Under the pieces are notes generated by a model. That model saw only the letters and a program-made list of their open reading frames with translations. It ran no database searches and was not told the origin of the DNA. A stretch of DNA of 64,000 nt from Turbatrix aceti (Eukaryota > Nematoda > Chromadorea > Rhabditida > Panagrolaimidae): NCBI GenBank assembly GCA_963969345.1, contig OZ017767.1, positions 930,001-994,000 on the forward strand, given 5' to 3'. Shown here in pieces: positions 10,848 to 25,000 of this stretch (position 1 is its first letter; each line of letters starts with the position of its first letter). The position numbers and the translations under genes are program-made.

Positions 10848-13800
10848 GTAGGTAGACGTTTTTTGCGAGAGGGGAGCGGGTGAAAATAACGGTGGTTATG
10901 TTGAAATGCTCAACTGTTGATTTTTTGAACGGTTAGATTGAAAAACTTTAGTAACTTTATTCCTTTGAGCGGAAACGTTTCCGGTTGGGGTGTCCGATCG
11001 GTTTCCCAAAAAAAACAATTCACTGCACATTTTCCAGATCGGTAACTCACTCAGCAGATATTTTTGGAATGTTTTTTAGATGAATGGATTTGAGTGTTGG
11101 ACTTTTTTCGAATTTTGACGGCAAGATTATGGAGTTGACCTTTTGAACGACGATATTATGTAGTTTTGCAAACAGTGGCGTCGGTTGCAGTTTTTGATAG
11201 CAAGTTGTTTACCAAAAAAAAATTGTCGAAGTTTTTAGCCAAACTATTTTATTGTTTTTACATAAAACAAAATTAGATTTTTTTTGCTTGACTGGGAGTA
11301 AAATTAAGACCGGTGACTTTTTGAATTTTTTGATTTAATGGTTTAGAAATTGAACCTGATTATTCGCTGTGGGGCTTCTCAAAAAAATTTTACTGAAAAA
11401 AGTCAATAATATTCTGAAGCATTTTTTTTTGAACGGTGTTACCTATTTTGACGGCCAAAAAATGCCAAACATCCGTCTTCCAACACCCCTCATCCACATT
11501 CCTTGTTCACGTTCAATAAAATCCAAAAGTGCTAAAAAGAGCAAAAAAATATTCCCGACCACATTGGTTACGATTACACTGGGCTCTAGGGCATTTTGTT
11601 CACGCAGAATGAGAACGAATATGTGTGAGACAAGAAAACCACCACCACCCTCGGTCCTCCCTCCTTCTTTGATTGCCTGAGGCGAGAGTGAGTTGCAACC
11701 ATTCCAACATATTGATGCCATTTTGACGTTGTCGCCGGTCGTTTGTTGGTCGCCGTATTTTTGGACACGCGCTCTGTCTTTCATTTTCTCGTCCTTTCTT
11801 TTTTACTTGTTGGCTATCAATAATATTATCCCTTTGTCGCCTGGGGTTTTTCAGGGGGATTTAGGGAAAGGAGAAGACCAGAAAAGGAAAGTATTGGACG
11901 GGGACTGCTCTGGACATATTTTTGAATAAAAAATGTTTTTATCATATTTGTTTTTTTTTGTTACTGCTGATTATTCAGATTTTTTTGTACCATGTTGCCT
12001 GAAAATCACTGTCTGTCAGTTTTTTTTAGGATTTATGATTGATTTTAGTTTTCATAAAAAAATCGGCATTATGCTAGTCATAATTTGTGTTGTCATAATT
12101 TTGATTTAAAAAATTGTTTGCTATTAGAACTGTTTTTGAAATGTGTTTCATAATAATTGGCATAAGGAGATTTAAGTCCGTATCTGGGATAGTTTTTACT
12201 AGCGATTGCTTTTTAAGGATTTCAAAAATAATGTAAACTGGATGAAGAAACGTTCCTGTTGGAGAAACAAATTTTATTCCAAAAGTTTTGTCATCAAAAA
12301 CATAAACGAACTACATGCCGGTAAAATTTGTATTATTGCCTGTTTTTTATGATCGGTAAAAAAAACACTAACCCTGATTTTTTTTGACAAGCTTTCAGGA
12401 ATTTGTGTTGTCTTGGGAGATTAAAATGCTTTTCGATATTTGAAAAGTTTTTTTAAAAACCTAATAAAAATTCATGAAATAACAAAAATGGATTTTTGTT
12501 CATTAAAAAAAAAATTATTCACAGAATTTTACTGTTCTCTGTCTGATGTTTTTTGATAACTGAATAGTTTTCCGCCAAGTTCATTTTCGAGCATCTGCAT
12601 TTAAAAATTTATAAAGTAACAAAAAATATTTTTTTTTACAAATAAGTCATTCACAGAATTTCACTTATTTTCAAAATTGGCGAAAGTAAAAACCAATGCC
12701 CCGTGCCTGAGTGAATGGAAGCTTGGCGTTTCATAAATAAATACATAAATGTCAACAAAAAAGACATGAAAAATTTTGCTTGAAATATAAAAAACGTGCA
12801 AGAAATGCGTAAGTGACGGATAAAAAAGGCTTTATGTTTCGAATTTCTTTTCCTTCTGGAGCGTTCGTTTGTTTAAGCTTACGTTTTTTGGCACTTTTTT
12901 TTATTTGCAAACAGGAGGCAGAAAGAGAATTGAGCGTTCCGTTCGTTCGTACGCCGCTGACGATGACTGACTGACTAATCGGCCAGTCAGTCAACCAGCC
13001 AGCGGACAGGACAGGACAGGAAAGGACAACACCCCGGGCGAGAGGGAAAGAAAAGAAACCCGCAACCGATGCCGCAGCGCAACGCGTTGCAACGCCGCCC
13101 GCAGCAGTCGGCGTTGCTGCGCATGTTGTTGTGCCCTGCCTTGCTTTGCCTCGTTCGCGCGCGCGCGCTGCTTCCCCGCATTAGTTAGCCCTGGACGAGG
13201 ACGACCGGGCTGCTTGTTTCCATCTCTCGTGCGTCTATTACGAGTAAACCAACGGCCACTGGCAGGCAGTCTGTTTCTCCATCGGTCTGACGGGGTGGCT
13301 GGTTGCTCGGGGGCTTCGGTCCGGTCGCAACATCGAGAATGCCCCCCCCCCAGCTCAAGCTCGAGCTCGAACCACTCATTACGACATGCCTTGCATGGTT
13401 TTGGTCCTTCGTCGTGGTTGTGGTTGTCATAGTGCCTGCTTGTAGCTTGCTGGTGTTTGAAACAAAAATGTTGCTCTCCGCCGTGGTCGTTGTCTCCTGT
13501 TCTCTTCGCCGTCCGTGTCCGACAGGCAGGACCTCAGGGTCGCGCTTGTTGGCTCTCCAAAGTGGTTTTAAATATAATACGATGCCCACACTTTTCCCCA
13601 TTTTGCTCTGTTTGAAATGGTAATTAGTGAACTGAACGCTTTAATTGTAACCCGAAATTTTATGGAACACTATTTATCTTAATTACGGTGGATCCATTTA
13701 TTAGGAAATGTTAGTGGAGCCCGATGTGGAATTTTTTGATTTTTGGTGGTTTATAACTGACTTCAAAAATTTTTTGATTTCGGTAGCGAAAATTATGTTC

Positions 13801-16800
13801 GAAAAAAACTGTTTTGCGTTCATGATTAAAATTATTTATTTATTTTTTTTGCAAAGCATCAAAGTAGGAAATTAAAAGTATTTCGCGCTGTTGAACGATT
13901 CATCAGATTGTTCAATTTTTCGGAAAGAAAATGATGATTAAACTGTCGAAATTGTCTCTGGTTTGTTGCAATTAAAACTACTTTTTAATTGGGCAAAAAA
14001 CACTGTTTCATTATTGCTACGCTTCCGGATTGCAATCATTGATACTCCTGATTTTTTTTAAAGTTTTTTATAACAGAACCCTACTTTTTTTTGTCGCAAA
14101 AAAATCGACATGCCTTCCCTGGCCCCCTGACCAACCACAAAAACAGAAATGCAGCGTTGGTTGTTTTTCGTTTGACGTGTGTTTTTTTCCGTTTGTGTTT
14201 TTTTTGGGTTCGTCAATTGCAGAGAGATTAGAGATAAAGTTCTAATTCACGAACAGACTGCGTGCTGATGATTTTTACTAGGCGAACGAATGTGAACGAT
14301 TTTTTTGTTGTTGCTGCTTTTGTTTTTTATTCGCTTTGCAATGGTTTTTTTAAATCGATTTTTGGCTATTAGTTGTTTTTATACGTAATGAAAACTGAAA
14401 AAAAATTATTTTTCGCCGACGAATTAAAATTTTTTTTTGCATTTTTTACATTGTTCTGTTCAATTGATATGTATTTTTCTCATAAAAAAGTGTCCCTCTG
14501 AACACAGATATTTTTTTTCGCTGCGTAGCTTGATTCTTTTTTCGTTTAAAAAGCCATAAAAAATGTTACCCTCCATTTTATGTCCAAAAGCATGCTTTCT
14601 TTCCTTCCTTCTCATTATGCTATCATCTGTCGTGGTGGTCATGGCAGACGACGACGCGTCCGGCAGCCAGTCTGTTAGGCTTTTGGGCTTTATGGAGTAC
14701 CCAGTCAGTTGGCTGGCTTTTTTTGGGGAGGGTTAAACTAGAAGATTAGAAGGACAATGCGACTTGGGTCGCTTCCGTTCTCTTTTTTGTTTTGTAGGGG
14801 AGGGATGAAACTGGTAGCATGCGAGCGGATTCGTTCTTCTGCCGATGAATGTATTGTGCCGCCATTTTTGTGGATCTCGATTTTGGCTGATAGAAATTCG
14901 GTAAATAACTGGGGTTGTCAATTTTTAAGATTATGGAAAACTGCTAAATTGCAATGTTGTTTGTAAAAACATTTTTGCCATTTTTAAACAGTCACTGAAT
15001 TCTCACTGAGAATGTATTCTCTATGACTCATTTTTTGTTGGAAAGTAAATATTTTTTTAACAAACTATCTTTCGAATTAATTTTTTGTTTAACCAATTCT
15101 TGATGGCTTTTTCTTTTTGGATTTGTACTTTTTCTGGGTTTTGTGGATAAAAAAAAAGTAAAAAGATAATGTTTTGTGAAAGAAATTATCCCACGCATTT
15201 TAACAACAAACATGTGTCCCTCTGTTTGTTGTTAACCACCCAACAGCCGTGGAGTGGTTAATTTTATTTTTTTGCTTTCAGCAAGCTGTTGCAGGTCGGG
15301 TGTGTTATTTCCGATGGAATCGAGGATTTGTACTGACTCACACGCGTGTTTTTAGTGTTTCGCGAAGGCAAATTATTAGTTTTACGCTTTTTTTCCGCCG
15401 TGGATGAATGCAGGTGAAGGATTGGGATGAGTGGGTATTGGGATCGGATACGGCAAGTCATGTGCTATGATTTGTGAACGGGGGGGGTCAATTTTGTTTA
15501 AAACTGAAGAACCGAAACGATGTTTTTCATTTTCTAATTGCTTGAATCGGTTTAAATGGATTTGCACTTATTATACCAATTAGGGGGCTGTTACAAGAAT
15601 TTTTTATGTGTTAAAAATTTTCTTTTATGAACAAAATTGATTTCGTTGATCGAGTCATGTGCCCGGCCTGGCGCTTGCACTTTTCCATTCCTTCTATCTC
15701 ACGGGGGGGTGCACGGTGCTGAGTAAGTGAGGGCAGGGCGTCCGACCCCTGCAGGCGGCTGCCTGCTTAGCCCCTCGGCAAAGTGGTTTCGACTGTGATT
15801 CATCAAAATGTTGTGATCGTGAAAAAAAAATGTTTTTGTATTCAAAATTAATTGAGCAGTTTTTTTTACTTTTTTTGTTGAGATTGCATAGATTTTTTAA
15901 AGAATTAACTTGAGTTTCGAAACTAGGGTTCACTTACTTTTTTGTTTCATGCCCCTGTCAGGTGTCATAAAACGCATAGAAAGAGGTAGAATGCATGGAC
16001 CGCTTGTAAACGCTTCTTTTACCTTCTTCCTTGTTGCACTTTGGAACCCAGTACAACAAATAACAAACTGTGAGATCCTCCGATTCATTTTCTAGTCCGT
16101 CTACCGGAGCCAGCCGGAGGATGAAAAGGAAAGGAAAGCATGACTCGCCTGACTCTGCCTCACTCACTGCCCTCTGTCCTCGTTTTAGTCCATCCACCCC
16201 ACCGGTCCGGTCCATCGGATGTTATTACCAGAGGCTGTGAAGGAACAGTAGAGAAAGAGGAGAACGACGACGCTGACTGGACTAACTCTGTTATTGTTGT
16301 TTTATTAGGCCGCAGGAGCGCGAGTGCTGCTGGTGTTGGGGGGAGGAGTGTTGACTGTGTGACGTTCACGTGTTTTCTTGTATACATATTTTTCTTGTAC
16401 ACCAATCCATTCAATCACACGTCGTAAATTTTTTTGCTTGATGATCTGATTTTGTGCAAAAAAATCATTCGTGCGAATGTGTTTGGAGCTAAATTTATAT
16501 AAAAAGTTCGCAAGAATTATATTTATCAAATTTTAACATCATATTTTTGTAAAATTTTCATTTTTAAACAAAAATTACACTTTTAATTTTTTTTAACTGA
16601 AGACCAATTTTTCCAACGAAACTGAAAATAACATCAAAAACTAATCCAAAAATTGCGAAACTGTCTAATTCCTTTGCGAAATCAATCACGTGCTCTTTTT
16701 CTGCACACTTTTTTCCCCGCACCCGACCCCATCTCTATTGTTGCGCGTACACCTGCATAAAGTGTCCACTATGTGTACGTGTCCTACGTATGGTTGTGAT

Positions 16801-17813
16801 CGTGTCCGTCAGACTAATGACATCATTCGAGGTGGAGCGAAAAAAAATAACTGTTGAAATATCAATTCAATCATCATTGAACGAGAACACTGCGTTTGAG
16901 ATGATGACGATTTGTCATATTTTTTGGCTGGTCGGGCCAATTGCGGCCGTCTAGAATACTGAATAAAAATTTTTCATAGATTTTTTTGGTTTTTCGTTTG
17001 TTTTTTATAACGTTGTCTTCGAGACCTTGTGAGTGAACGGCATTCAAATTGTTTTGAGATTTCATTGAAGTTTTTTTATTGACTGAAGAACAGATTTTTT
17101 CCAGAACTCGTAGAAAAATTTTTCACTGACAACGGTAGTTCACTTGAAATCCCAGTTCTGCGAAATTTCAGTCTGTTGACAGTGACAATGACTAATACAT
17201 ATAAGATTTGATGATTGCACTAAAAATCAAAATAGTAGCTAAAAAACAAATTTTTATAAAAATTACAATTTTCAAAAGTTTGATGTAGTTTTTATCAAAA
17301 AAAACCAAAAAATATTGGGAATTTGGCTATCTTATCCGTAATCGGGGTAAATTTGATAATATTCACTAAAGCTTCACAGTTAAAGTATTTTTACAAATTA
17401 ACTGGATCTTGCAATAGTTTTAGTAGCATTCTTGAAAACAAAAAAATGAACTGCATTCATTGATACCGCCAACCTGATTGATTTGTTTGTGCATTCATCA
17501 TAACCCAGCCAGCAATTTTTTCCTGTTGCAAATAACACATTTTTTTTCTTTCCGCGCTCGTTTTCCCGTTAAATGATGAATTTTATTGCCTTCATTTTTT
17601 TCTTGTCGTACACAACATAGACAGGTGTCATTCCCGTGACCTCGAACGAGCTCAACTTTTTTTTGTCTTTGGGGCCGCGGCGAAGGACAAGGATAAAAGA
17701 CAGGGGCAATCTGTTTTACATTTTGCGGTTTTTTATTATACTTTGCATTTTTTTGGTTACGAATGAATCGCAAAAACTTCGAATTTTATTCTCTCAGACA
17801 AATAACTTTTCAG
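10848..17813 (+). other. Large intron, A+T-rich with GC-rich islands
   Basis: Most of this is A+T-rich sequence with many poly(T) runs. GC-rich islands with short GGACA and GACT repeats lie at about 12900-13600 and 16090-16350. They resemble promoter or 5' UTR regions more than introns, but no reading frame in them looks coding. The segment just upstream of 17814 is T-rich and ends in a good acceptor. Confidence 0.45.
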
Positions 17814-17831
17814 CTAAAAAAATCCTCAGAA

Positions 17832-20800
17832 ATGGCATCGACAAACGAAAACCACGAATCGGCGATCCATGAGCGACCGACCGCTCCGGCTCCACCGATT
17901 CCGGCTGCTCCGGACGGAGTCGCAGATGCCAACATCCTCCCGCCGTCTCCCCTACCTGCCGAGGCCGCTCCCGGCACCGGTGTCACCGTTCCCACGAACG
18001 TCGACCTCACTGACCTCCTCGGCGACCTCGACGGCCTCACCGGAACCACCCAGCCTGACCCTGCACCTGCGCCTGCACCTGCAGCTCCGGCCTCAGATGG
18101 CGTGGACTCTGGCATTCCGGAATCTGCGATCCAGGATCTGGTCAACGAGATTCTCCCGCCTCCGGTGACCCACGCCGGTCTCACGCACCAAAACGTCCGT
18201 GAAGTCGACTTGCTCGGCGACATTGACCACGCTGCTGCCGATGCTCAGCGTCACGGTGAGTTTTTGAAGGATAAACTGAGATAGTTGGCTCGTCCTGATG
18301 ACATTTGTTTTGCTAAATATTTTTTACTGCATAATGGAAGTCGTCAGGAGGAGTTTTTTTCAGAGAAACTGATTTGAAACAGGAGGAGTTTTTTTGAGAG
18401 AAACTGATTTGAAATCGGACTTTTTTTCTAAATAGCTTTTAGTAGGGGTATTAAAAAAAACTGCTTGCTTTGACGTACGTCCCGGCTTGGAATATCCCAT
18501 GTATAGGTTTTTTTAAGAGGAGGCGATTTTGGATTTTGATGGAAGTATGACTGATTTGATGAAAACCAAACGATTCAATTTTTTGCCAAAAGTGTCTGAA
18601 AAAACGGTGCAAAATAAAGAGGCAGTCTGCGACAGGATTTAGGTCGGCCGACAAGACTTTTTTACAACTTTTTATTTTTTGAGCCAGAATTGTTCCCCAC
18701 CCTTAAAAACATCTATTCCCGCCAAACACAGAATTTAAAAAAAATTGGATTCTGTAGATTTGGCTTCTGAAGGGTTTTTGATAAAAATTAATGCCACGCG
18801 CTCTGTTCATGGAGAAAAAGGCTGAAAATTTTTTTAGGGGGGTTTTCATAGACGGGGAACACGAAGTCGTAATCAAAATTTTTTTATCATTACGGTAAGT
18901 GCCACTTTTGGGCTAAAATTAATGGTTTTTTGGCCACCACAGATTGGGTTTTCAGAGGTGCCAACAATGGCATAGCCTATCTTTTTCCCCGTGTTTTGAC
19001 GCGTCGAACGGGGTAACGCATGAAACAAAGGAGTGACCGCAATGAGGTCATCCATCCATAGGCATTTATGATGCGCACTCGAGAAAACGCGCACAATTTC
19101 GCTTCAAGTGACAAAAAAAGAGCGTGCGCGCGCATAAAAGGTGTCATGTTCAAAAAAACGCCGTGAAGCCAATTTTTGTTTTCTATGTCCACGGTCACTT
19201 TGGTAGGCTTTGGCATGTCCCAAAGATTGATTTTTATCCTTGGGTATTTTACCTGACAACATTGGGCGATGCCACAGGCCTTGAAAAGACATGAAACTTT
19301 CAAACGCTGTAACTTTGTGCAAAATTATCCGATAAAATGTGAAACTAGCTTAATGTGATATTTGGGACACGCCAAAGCCTACCAAAGTGACCGTGGACAT
19401 AGAAAACAAAAATTGGCTTCACGGCGTTTTTTTGAACATGACACCTTTTATGCGCGCGCACGCTCTATTTTTGTTACTTGAAGCGAAATTGTGCGCGTTT
19501 TCTCGAGTGCGCATCATAAATGCCTATGGATGACCTCATTGCGGTCACTCCTTTGTTTCATGCGTTACCCCATTCGACGCGTCAAAACAAAGGGAAAAAG
19601 ATAGGCTATGCCATTGTTGGCACCTCTGAAAACCCAATCTGTGGTGGCCAAAAAACCATCAATTTTAACCCAAAAGTGGCACTTACCGTAACGATAAAAA
19701 AATTTTAATTACGACTTCGTGTTCCCCGTCTATGAAAACCTCCCAAAAAAAATTTTCAGCCTTTTTCTCCATGAACAGAGCACGTGCCATCATTTTTTAT
19801 CAAAAACCTTTCAGAATCCAGAATTATAGAATCCGATGTTTTTAAAAATCCGTGTATCGCGGATTTAGACGTTTTTGGGGGTGGGGAACAATTCTGGCTC
19901 AAAATATTTGAAAGTGTAAAAAAGTCTTGTCCTCGTCTCCCCCTTGTTCCTAAATCCTGTCGCAGACTGCCTCTTAAACATTCATCTTTGAAAGCTTTAG
20001 CCTCGTTCAAAAAACGGTCCTTATTGAAACTTTCAAGAAAAAATTAATTGTCAGAACCCTCTATTGTGTTTTTTTCTTGAGTTTACATATTTTTTTTGTT
20101 GTCAATGAAAACATTTTTCATCTTTTTATTTATCAATTTTTGGTTTTTGTAAACTGAATTTGGACTATAGGATTATCGGAGAGTGCATCTATCGACAGTT
20201 GAAAAAAACCTTTGAGAGTTTCATGAAAATTTTTTATGTTTATCGAAAAGTTTTCCTTGAAGGAAGGGTAGGAGGAGGCGGATGTTGTGCATTTGTATAT
20301 AAATCGATGATGCCTCGTGTTTTTTCATCTCCTCAACTTGGGTGTCGGCCTGGCCTGGTCGACGGGACTGGACCGCTGTGGGTTGGTCGTTGAGTGATGT
20401 CCTGTCTTTTTTTCTTTTTGGTGTTTGCGCCGTAAAAAATGTCGTTTGCGTGTGCCAAAAAACAATTCGGGGAAAAATGCACAAACTGTTTAGCGGCACG
20501 ATTTTTTTGTTGAATTTGAAAAAAAAGGTTTTACAAAAAACAGGCGATGCTTTCATTTTGGCTCTAAATTTGGTTTAGAAAAGACCTTTTAAGGTTAAAA
20601 TGAGAGTTTTTGAAAAAAAAAAGGCTGCATTTTAGAGAAAAATTGTTAAAATTACTGTTGCGTTGATGAATTTTGTTTAATAATAAAAACCGGTAATTCT
20701 TGTATAATTTTTCGAATTTAGGCTCTAGTTTTGTTTCTTTTGAACCAAAGCTCAGTTTTTTTCCCGATTTTAATCCATGCCGGAGCGACAGAAAATTTGC

Positions 20801-22069
20801 TTGGCGGTTTTGGTTTTTTGGGTCTAAAAAATTTTATTTGGGGTTACCAAAATGCGATGCGAAACAAAAAGGGAAAAAAACTGGTTGAAAAATACCGGAC
20901 AATTAAAAATAATTTTTTTTGTGAATTTGAAAAATAAAATCTAAATGCAAAACATAATTTGATGTTTGTTTTGTAAAATAAATCATGTAAAGAATAGAAA
21001 ACAAAGGTCATCTTTTTTCGGGGTTTGAAAAACTTTAAAAAACTTGCTTTGAATTTTTAAAATTTTTGAAAAAAACTGTTTTGTACCGAAAAGTTTTCTG
21101 TTGAAAACAAATAAATTTAAAAAATTGTGTTTTTACAATAATTTTTTTTTAATTTCGTTGCAAATTGTTGGCTCTTGTTTCAGCGCCATATTTCACAGTG
21201 TTGGTCAAAATTAATTTTTTACCCTTTTTTAGTCCAAGCCGGAGCCGCAGAAACGGAGCACAGCGTGGACGACATCCTCGATCGACTCCAGTCCTCGCGC
21301 GAAGCCTCACCAGTCTCCCACCCGACACCGCCGCCGCCGGCCAACGACGACTTTGACTCGTCTTCGCCCCAACCGCCCCAGGGCACCACCGTCGAACTCG
21401 ACCCCGAACCCGACCTTCACTCGCCATCCGGCGATTCTGGACGCGACGTCGTAGGCGATCTCGCGGGCGACATTGCTCCCGGCAGCCAGATTCCGACTTC
21501 TGAGAGCCTCAGCGGAATGCGTGAACTCTCGCCCGAAGAACCGCCTTTCGACCGACAGGGACCCCTCACGATCCCGACTTCTGTTCCTGCTCCCGTCCAT
21601 TTGCCAGAACCTGTACCTGAGCCGGAACCGGAACCAGAACCTCTTCGCCGACCCGACCCCGTGGTTACCCCGCCCTCGGTCGACGAAGAACCAGAAGAGC
21701 CTGCTGTTCAGATTCCGCGGCCTCCAACGCCACCCAAGGATTTGTCCGATGAGGAAATTCAGCCCGAAGCCATTGATCTCGGACCACCCTCGCATGGTTG
21801 GTTCTTTTTGAGTTTAAAGGGGGTGGGTTTTAAAAAAACACTGAGCTCAACTTTTTTTGACAAAAAAACTGCCCAAAATAGAAGGTAATTTTTTGATAAG
21901 ATTTGTACAAATTAAAATTGATTCAGCAAGTCGGTTTTTTTAGTAATAAATTGAAAATTTTTTTGTGTTTCAGTTCACGAGCCATCACCCAAAGGCAGCC
22001 TGAAGCCGATTCTGAAGCACTACAGCGATGTTGGGCCATGGACTGATTTCAAGACTGTTGATCCTCGCG
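17832..22069 (+). CDS. ret-1: Reticulon gene, acidic Pro-rich N-terminal exons
   Basis: Exons 17832-18255 (ATG start), 21233-21796 and 21974-22069 join in phase 1 and splice in phase 1 to the reticulon domain at 28475, predicting a 551-residue isoform. The first exon is Ala/Pro-rich with two L-L-G-D motifs. The second is long, acidic and proline-rich, with a run of P-E repeats and D-E-E-P-E-E. The third encodes S-P-K-G-S-L-K-P-I-L and a W-T-D-F stretch just before the membrane domain. This disordered, charged composition is usual for reticulon N-termini, which face the cytosol. The start could be this ATG from an internal promoter, or the exon could be entered from 10847 through the acceptor at 17813. 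The intron 18256-21232 contains a long foldback element. Confidence 0.8.
18345..18414 (+). repeat. Tandem duplication of a 35-bp unit
   Basis: Two adjacent 35-base copies, each CAGGAGGAG, T-run, then GAGAAACTGATTTGAAA, differ at one position. They lie in the intron just upstream of the long foldback element and look like a recent slippage event. Confidence 0.75.
18618..19974. mobile_element. Long foldback element (about 610-bp arms), PIF/Harbinger-like TSD
   Basis: The left arm (about 18618-19223) and right arm (about 19352-19974) are reverse complements over most of their length, with scattered differences, around a loop of about 130 bases. The termini read AGAGGCAGTCTGCGACAGGA. TAA flanks both ends (18615-18617 and 19975-19977), a 3-bp duplication of the kind PIF/Harbinger elements make. 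No transposase frame is visible; open frames in the arms mirror each other and are artefacts. As it lies in a reticulon intron, every primary transcript crossing it would contain a hairpin of several hundred base pairs. Confidence 0.8.
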
Positions 22070-25000
22070 GTTGGTTTTTATTTTGTTTTTTTCGATTTTT
22101 TGGGGGAAAAGGGGGATAAAAATTGCGAAATTGGATTCGTAAACTTTTTTTTTTCAATTTTTTTGCTCAGGGAGGGGGTTCAAAACTGATTTGGTTAAAT
22201 AAAATGTTTTTACGTAAGTAGCATACATGAAAAAGTTTTTTGGAAGTGGGAAAAAAATTTAAAACTTGAAATTTTTCGAAATTTTTTTTTCTTTTTTTTT
22301 GATTTCAATTTCTCATTTTTTGTGCGTCTTTTTTTGTCCCTTTTCCCCGTCTTGCACGAAATAAGGCAAATTATTGTTATACTATATATATTTCTGTTCT
22401 GTGATGTCTTTCTTTTTTTGGACGCTGGTCGTAATGTCATCAGTGGTGAAAAAAAGACAACAAAGGCGCAGAACGGAGCAGGGATGGCATGCTTCTGTTC
22501 TGGTTGACTCGACTCCACTCGACTTGGCAAGCTAGTCGTGGACTGTTTTGGGCGAGGCTCCCTTTCCGTAATGACCGCTTTTGCCCTGGGGCCTTTGGTC
22601 TCGTCTCTTTACCCAGCCAGCGAACCATCATTCGGGCGAGGGCACAGAAAAATTGAAACAAGGGAAGCCAGACGAATATCCGGATATGCGGAGGGAAGGA
22701 GGGTAGAATGAATGAATGAGTCAGTTGCTGGTTGTCCCAGGGTGGTGGCCATGGCCAGGGTGTCACACTGCACGGTCCTGCCATCCACGAGCCTTTTTCG
22801 TTTCATCTGTGTGGTCGACGACCGAGAAGGAAAAGGAAGGGGGGAGGGAGGGGGAAGGCGTTGTTTTGCCTTCTGGCAAGCAAGCGACCGAGCAGCAGCA
22901 GCCTCGCAAATGGGCTCGTTGCCAAGCACATGACCACATGACTGACGGCCACGGCGGACGCCCGCTGGCTGGCTGCCGCTGTACACGCTTTCACTTGTGT
23001 GTTGCCATTCTCGTTCACTGCTCTGCCTGCACCCGTTTCGCTGTTGTCTTTCCCAAAAAGGACAAAATAGTCTGCAGCCAGCCAACTGGTCGGTCGGGCA
23101 TGTTTACTGGCGCCATCGGCACTGGGCACTGGCGGACAACATTTTGGGTGGTTTCGTGTCACTTTAGTTGGGAGCGTGCCAGACTTGATATTCACTATTG
23201 TACATCAGACGCTGACTTATTGGGGTTTCCTTCCTGTTCACGGAGTTTTTTTTTAGTTGTTTGATTGAAGAAAAAATGATTGGTTTTTACGGTTATTTTG
23301 TACGTAAAATCAGTTTAAAAAACTGTGATGCATAAAACATTTCTCCAACTTATCACTTTTTGGCAACATCAAATTTGTAAATATTTTTTTTGTTTATTAG
23401 TTAGATTTTTTTAAATGCCATGATTTGCTCGAAAACAGAATCTAGAGCGGGTGAATTTTTTTGAGTTTCAATAACTGACGTTTCCTTTTAATTTTGTATT
23501 TAGATAAACTGCGTGATTTCATTGATTTTTTTAAGTTTTTGAATGAATAAGTTTTTTTGTAAAAACTAAAAATTTGAATTTTTCTGATAAAGTTTTAAAA
23601 CAGATTTATAATAAGGTTTTCAACGTAAAAAAAGTCGCATTTTAAATTTTTTTTAATTTAAAATTATAACTGAAATTCTTTGCACTTTTTAAAAAATAGA
23701 GCGAATTTCGTGTGAAAGGTGTATGCTTCACTCGGATTAAGCTACATGTGTATTTGGGTTTCAAAATGACACATCTCGGTGTTCCTCGGGGAGTTTCTCG
23801 ATGCAGCAGGCAGAAAAGGGCATGCGTAGTAGCAGTGCTAATAGCCAGACCGTGCCTGCCCGCGGCCGACCGGGCCTCCCTCCTTCCCGTACAGGATGCG
23901 CGTCTCGTGATGATGATAATGGTTCTCTTCCCCACCAGCGCCACCGGAGAGGAGGGGCAGCAGTCAACGAACGACCAGGATGACTCGACAACATGCGTTC
24001 ACGTGCCTCCCTACTTTTCCCGTAGCTGCTATGTGGTACATACGCGGCCACCAACGCGATGCGATGGAGGTTCAATTTCGATTGAATTGTTATGTTAGTT
24101 GGTTGTTGTTGTTGGGTTGTGTTGTATAGGATTTCGTAAATTGACGACCAAGGGAGGGGGCGCGCGAAGAGGAAAACACAGCGCGCTACGATTCACACTT
24201 TCCGGTCGAAGCGCATGGGACTGCAGTGCTGCTTCAGTCGATGAATGAATGGAAGTGAGTCCGGTTCTTTCGTGCTGGAGTGATGCCTTCTTCCCTCCTA
24301 GTTAGCACTACAAGAGATGTTGTGGGGTCGGGCGTAACTAGAATGATGCTAGTGTTTTTTTTGTACACTGGACATTTGATTTTCTATTTTTTTCTGTTTT
24401 CAAAGGCTTGTTTTGACAACTCAGCTGGAATTTGGGTGTTGATTGTGTTTATGGATTGGAAATTGTTGGATGGAACCTGGACAAACTGGGTGTCGATCAA
24501 GTTGTTGCTTGGTGCTTGGTCAGTCACGTGCGCACAGGAGAGCGCGTGACTTTGGTTCTTTGAAATTTACTGAAGCGAGAATGTGGGATTATTTCAAAAA
24601 ATTAAATTTATAAAGAACACTGTCCACTCATTTTTTTATTCACTTTTGAACAAATTCAAACATTTTTCTTTTAAAAACTGACTGTTACATTTGAATCGGT
24701 CAGCTGATAGGACGTAAACCCTGCAAATTGATGGTGCTATCAATTTTCCAGGTGAGTAGTGCACCTGACGCGATGACAGAAAAGGCTGATGTATTTTTTG
24801 CTATCGTTTTTTGGCTTGCTCTTCTGTGCTAGAGACGTTCGATGTTCTTCTGTTCTATAATACATTTGGTCGTAAATATCGTAAACACACACTCATGACC
24901 GTTGTTTTTTTCTGAAAGCGGGTAAGGTGCGTTTTAGTTCGTAGTGTTCACGTGTTTTCGACTTTATGAGATTTTTTGGTAGCCGGAGTAACTGACCCAT

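Noticed and set aside
13185..13623. Overlapping frames of 106-138 codons in a GC-rich island
   Set aside because: Open on both strands, low complexity (poly-Thr, poly-Val), no splice continuity with the neighbouring exons.
18873..19708. Several ORFs of 60-108 codons on both strands
   Set aside because: They mirror each other because the region is a long inverted repeat; no independent coding signal.
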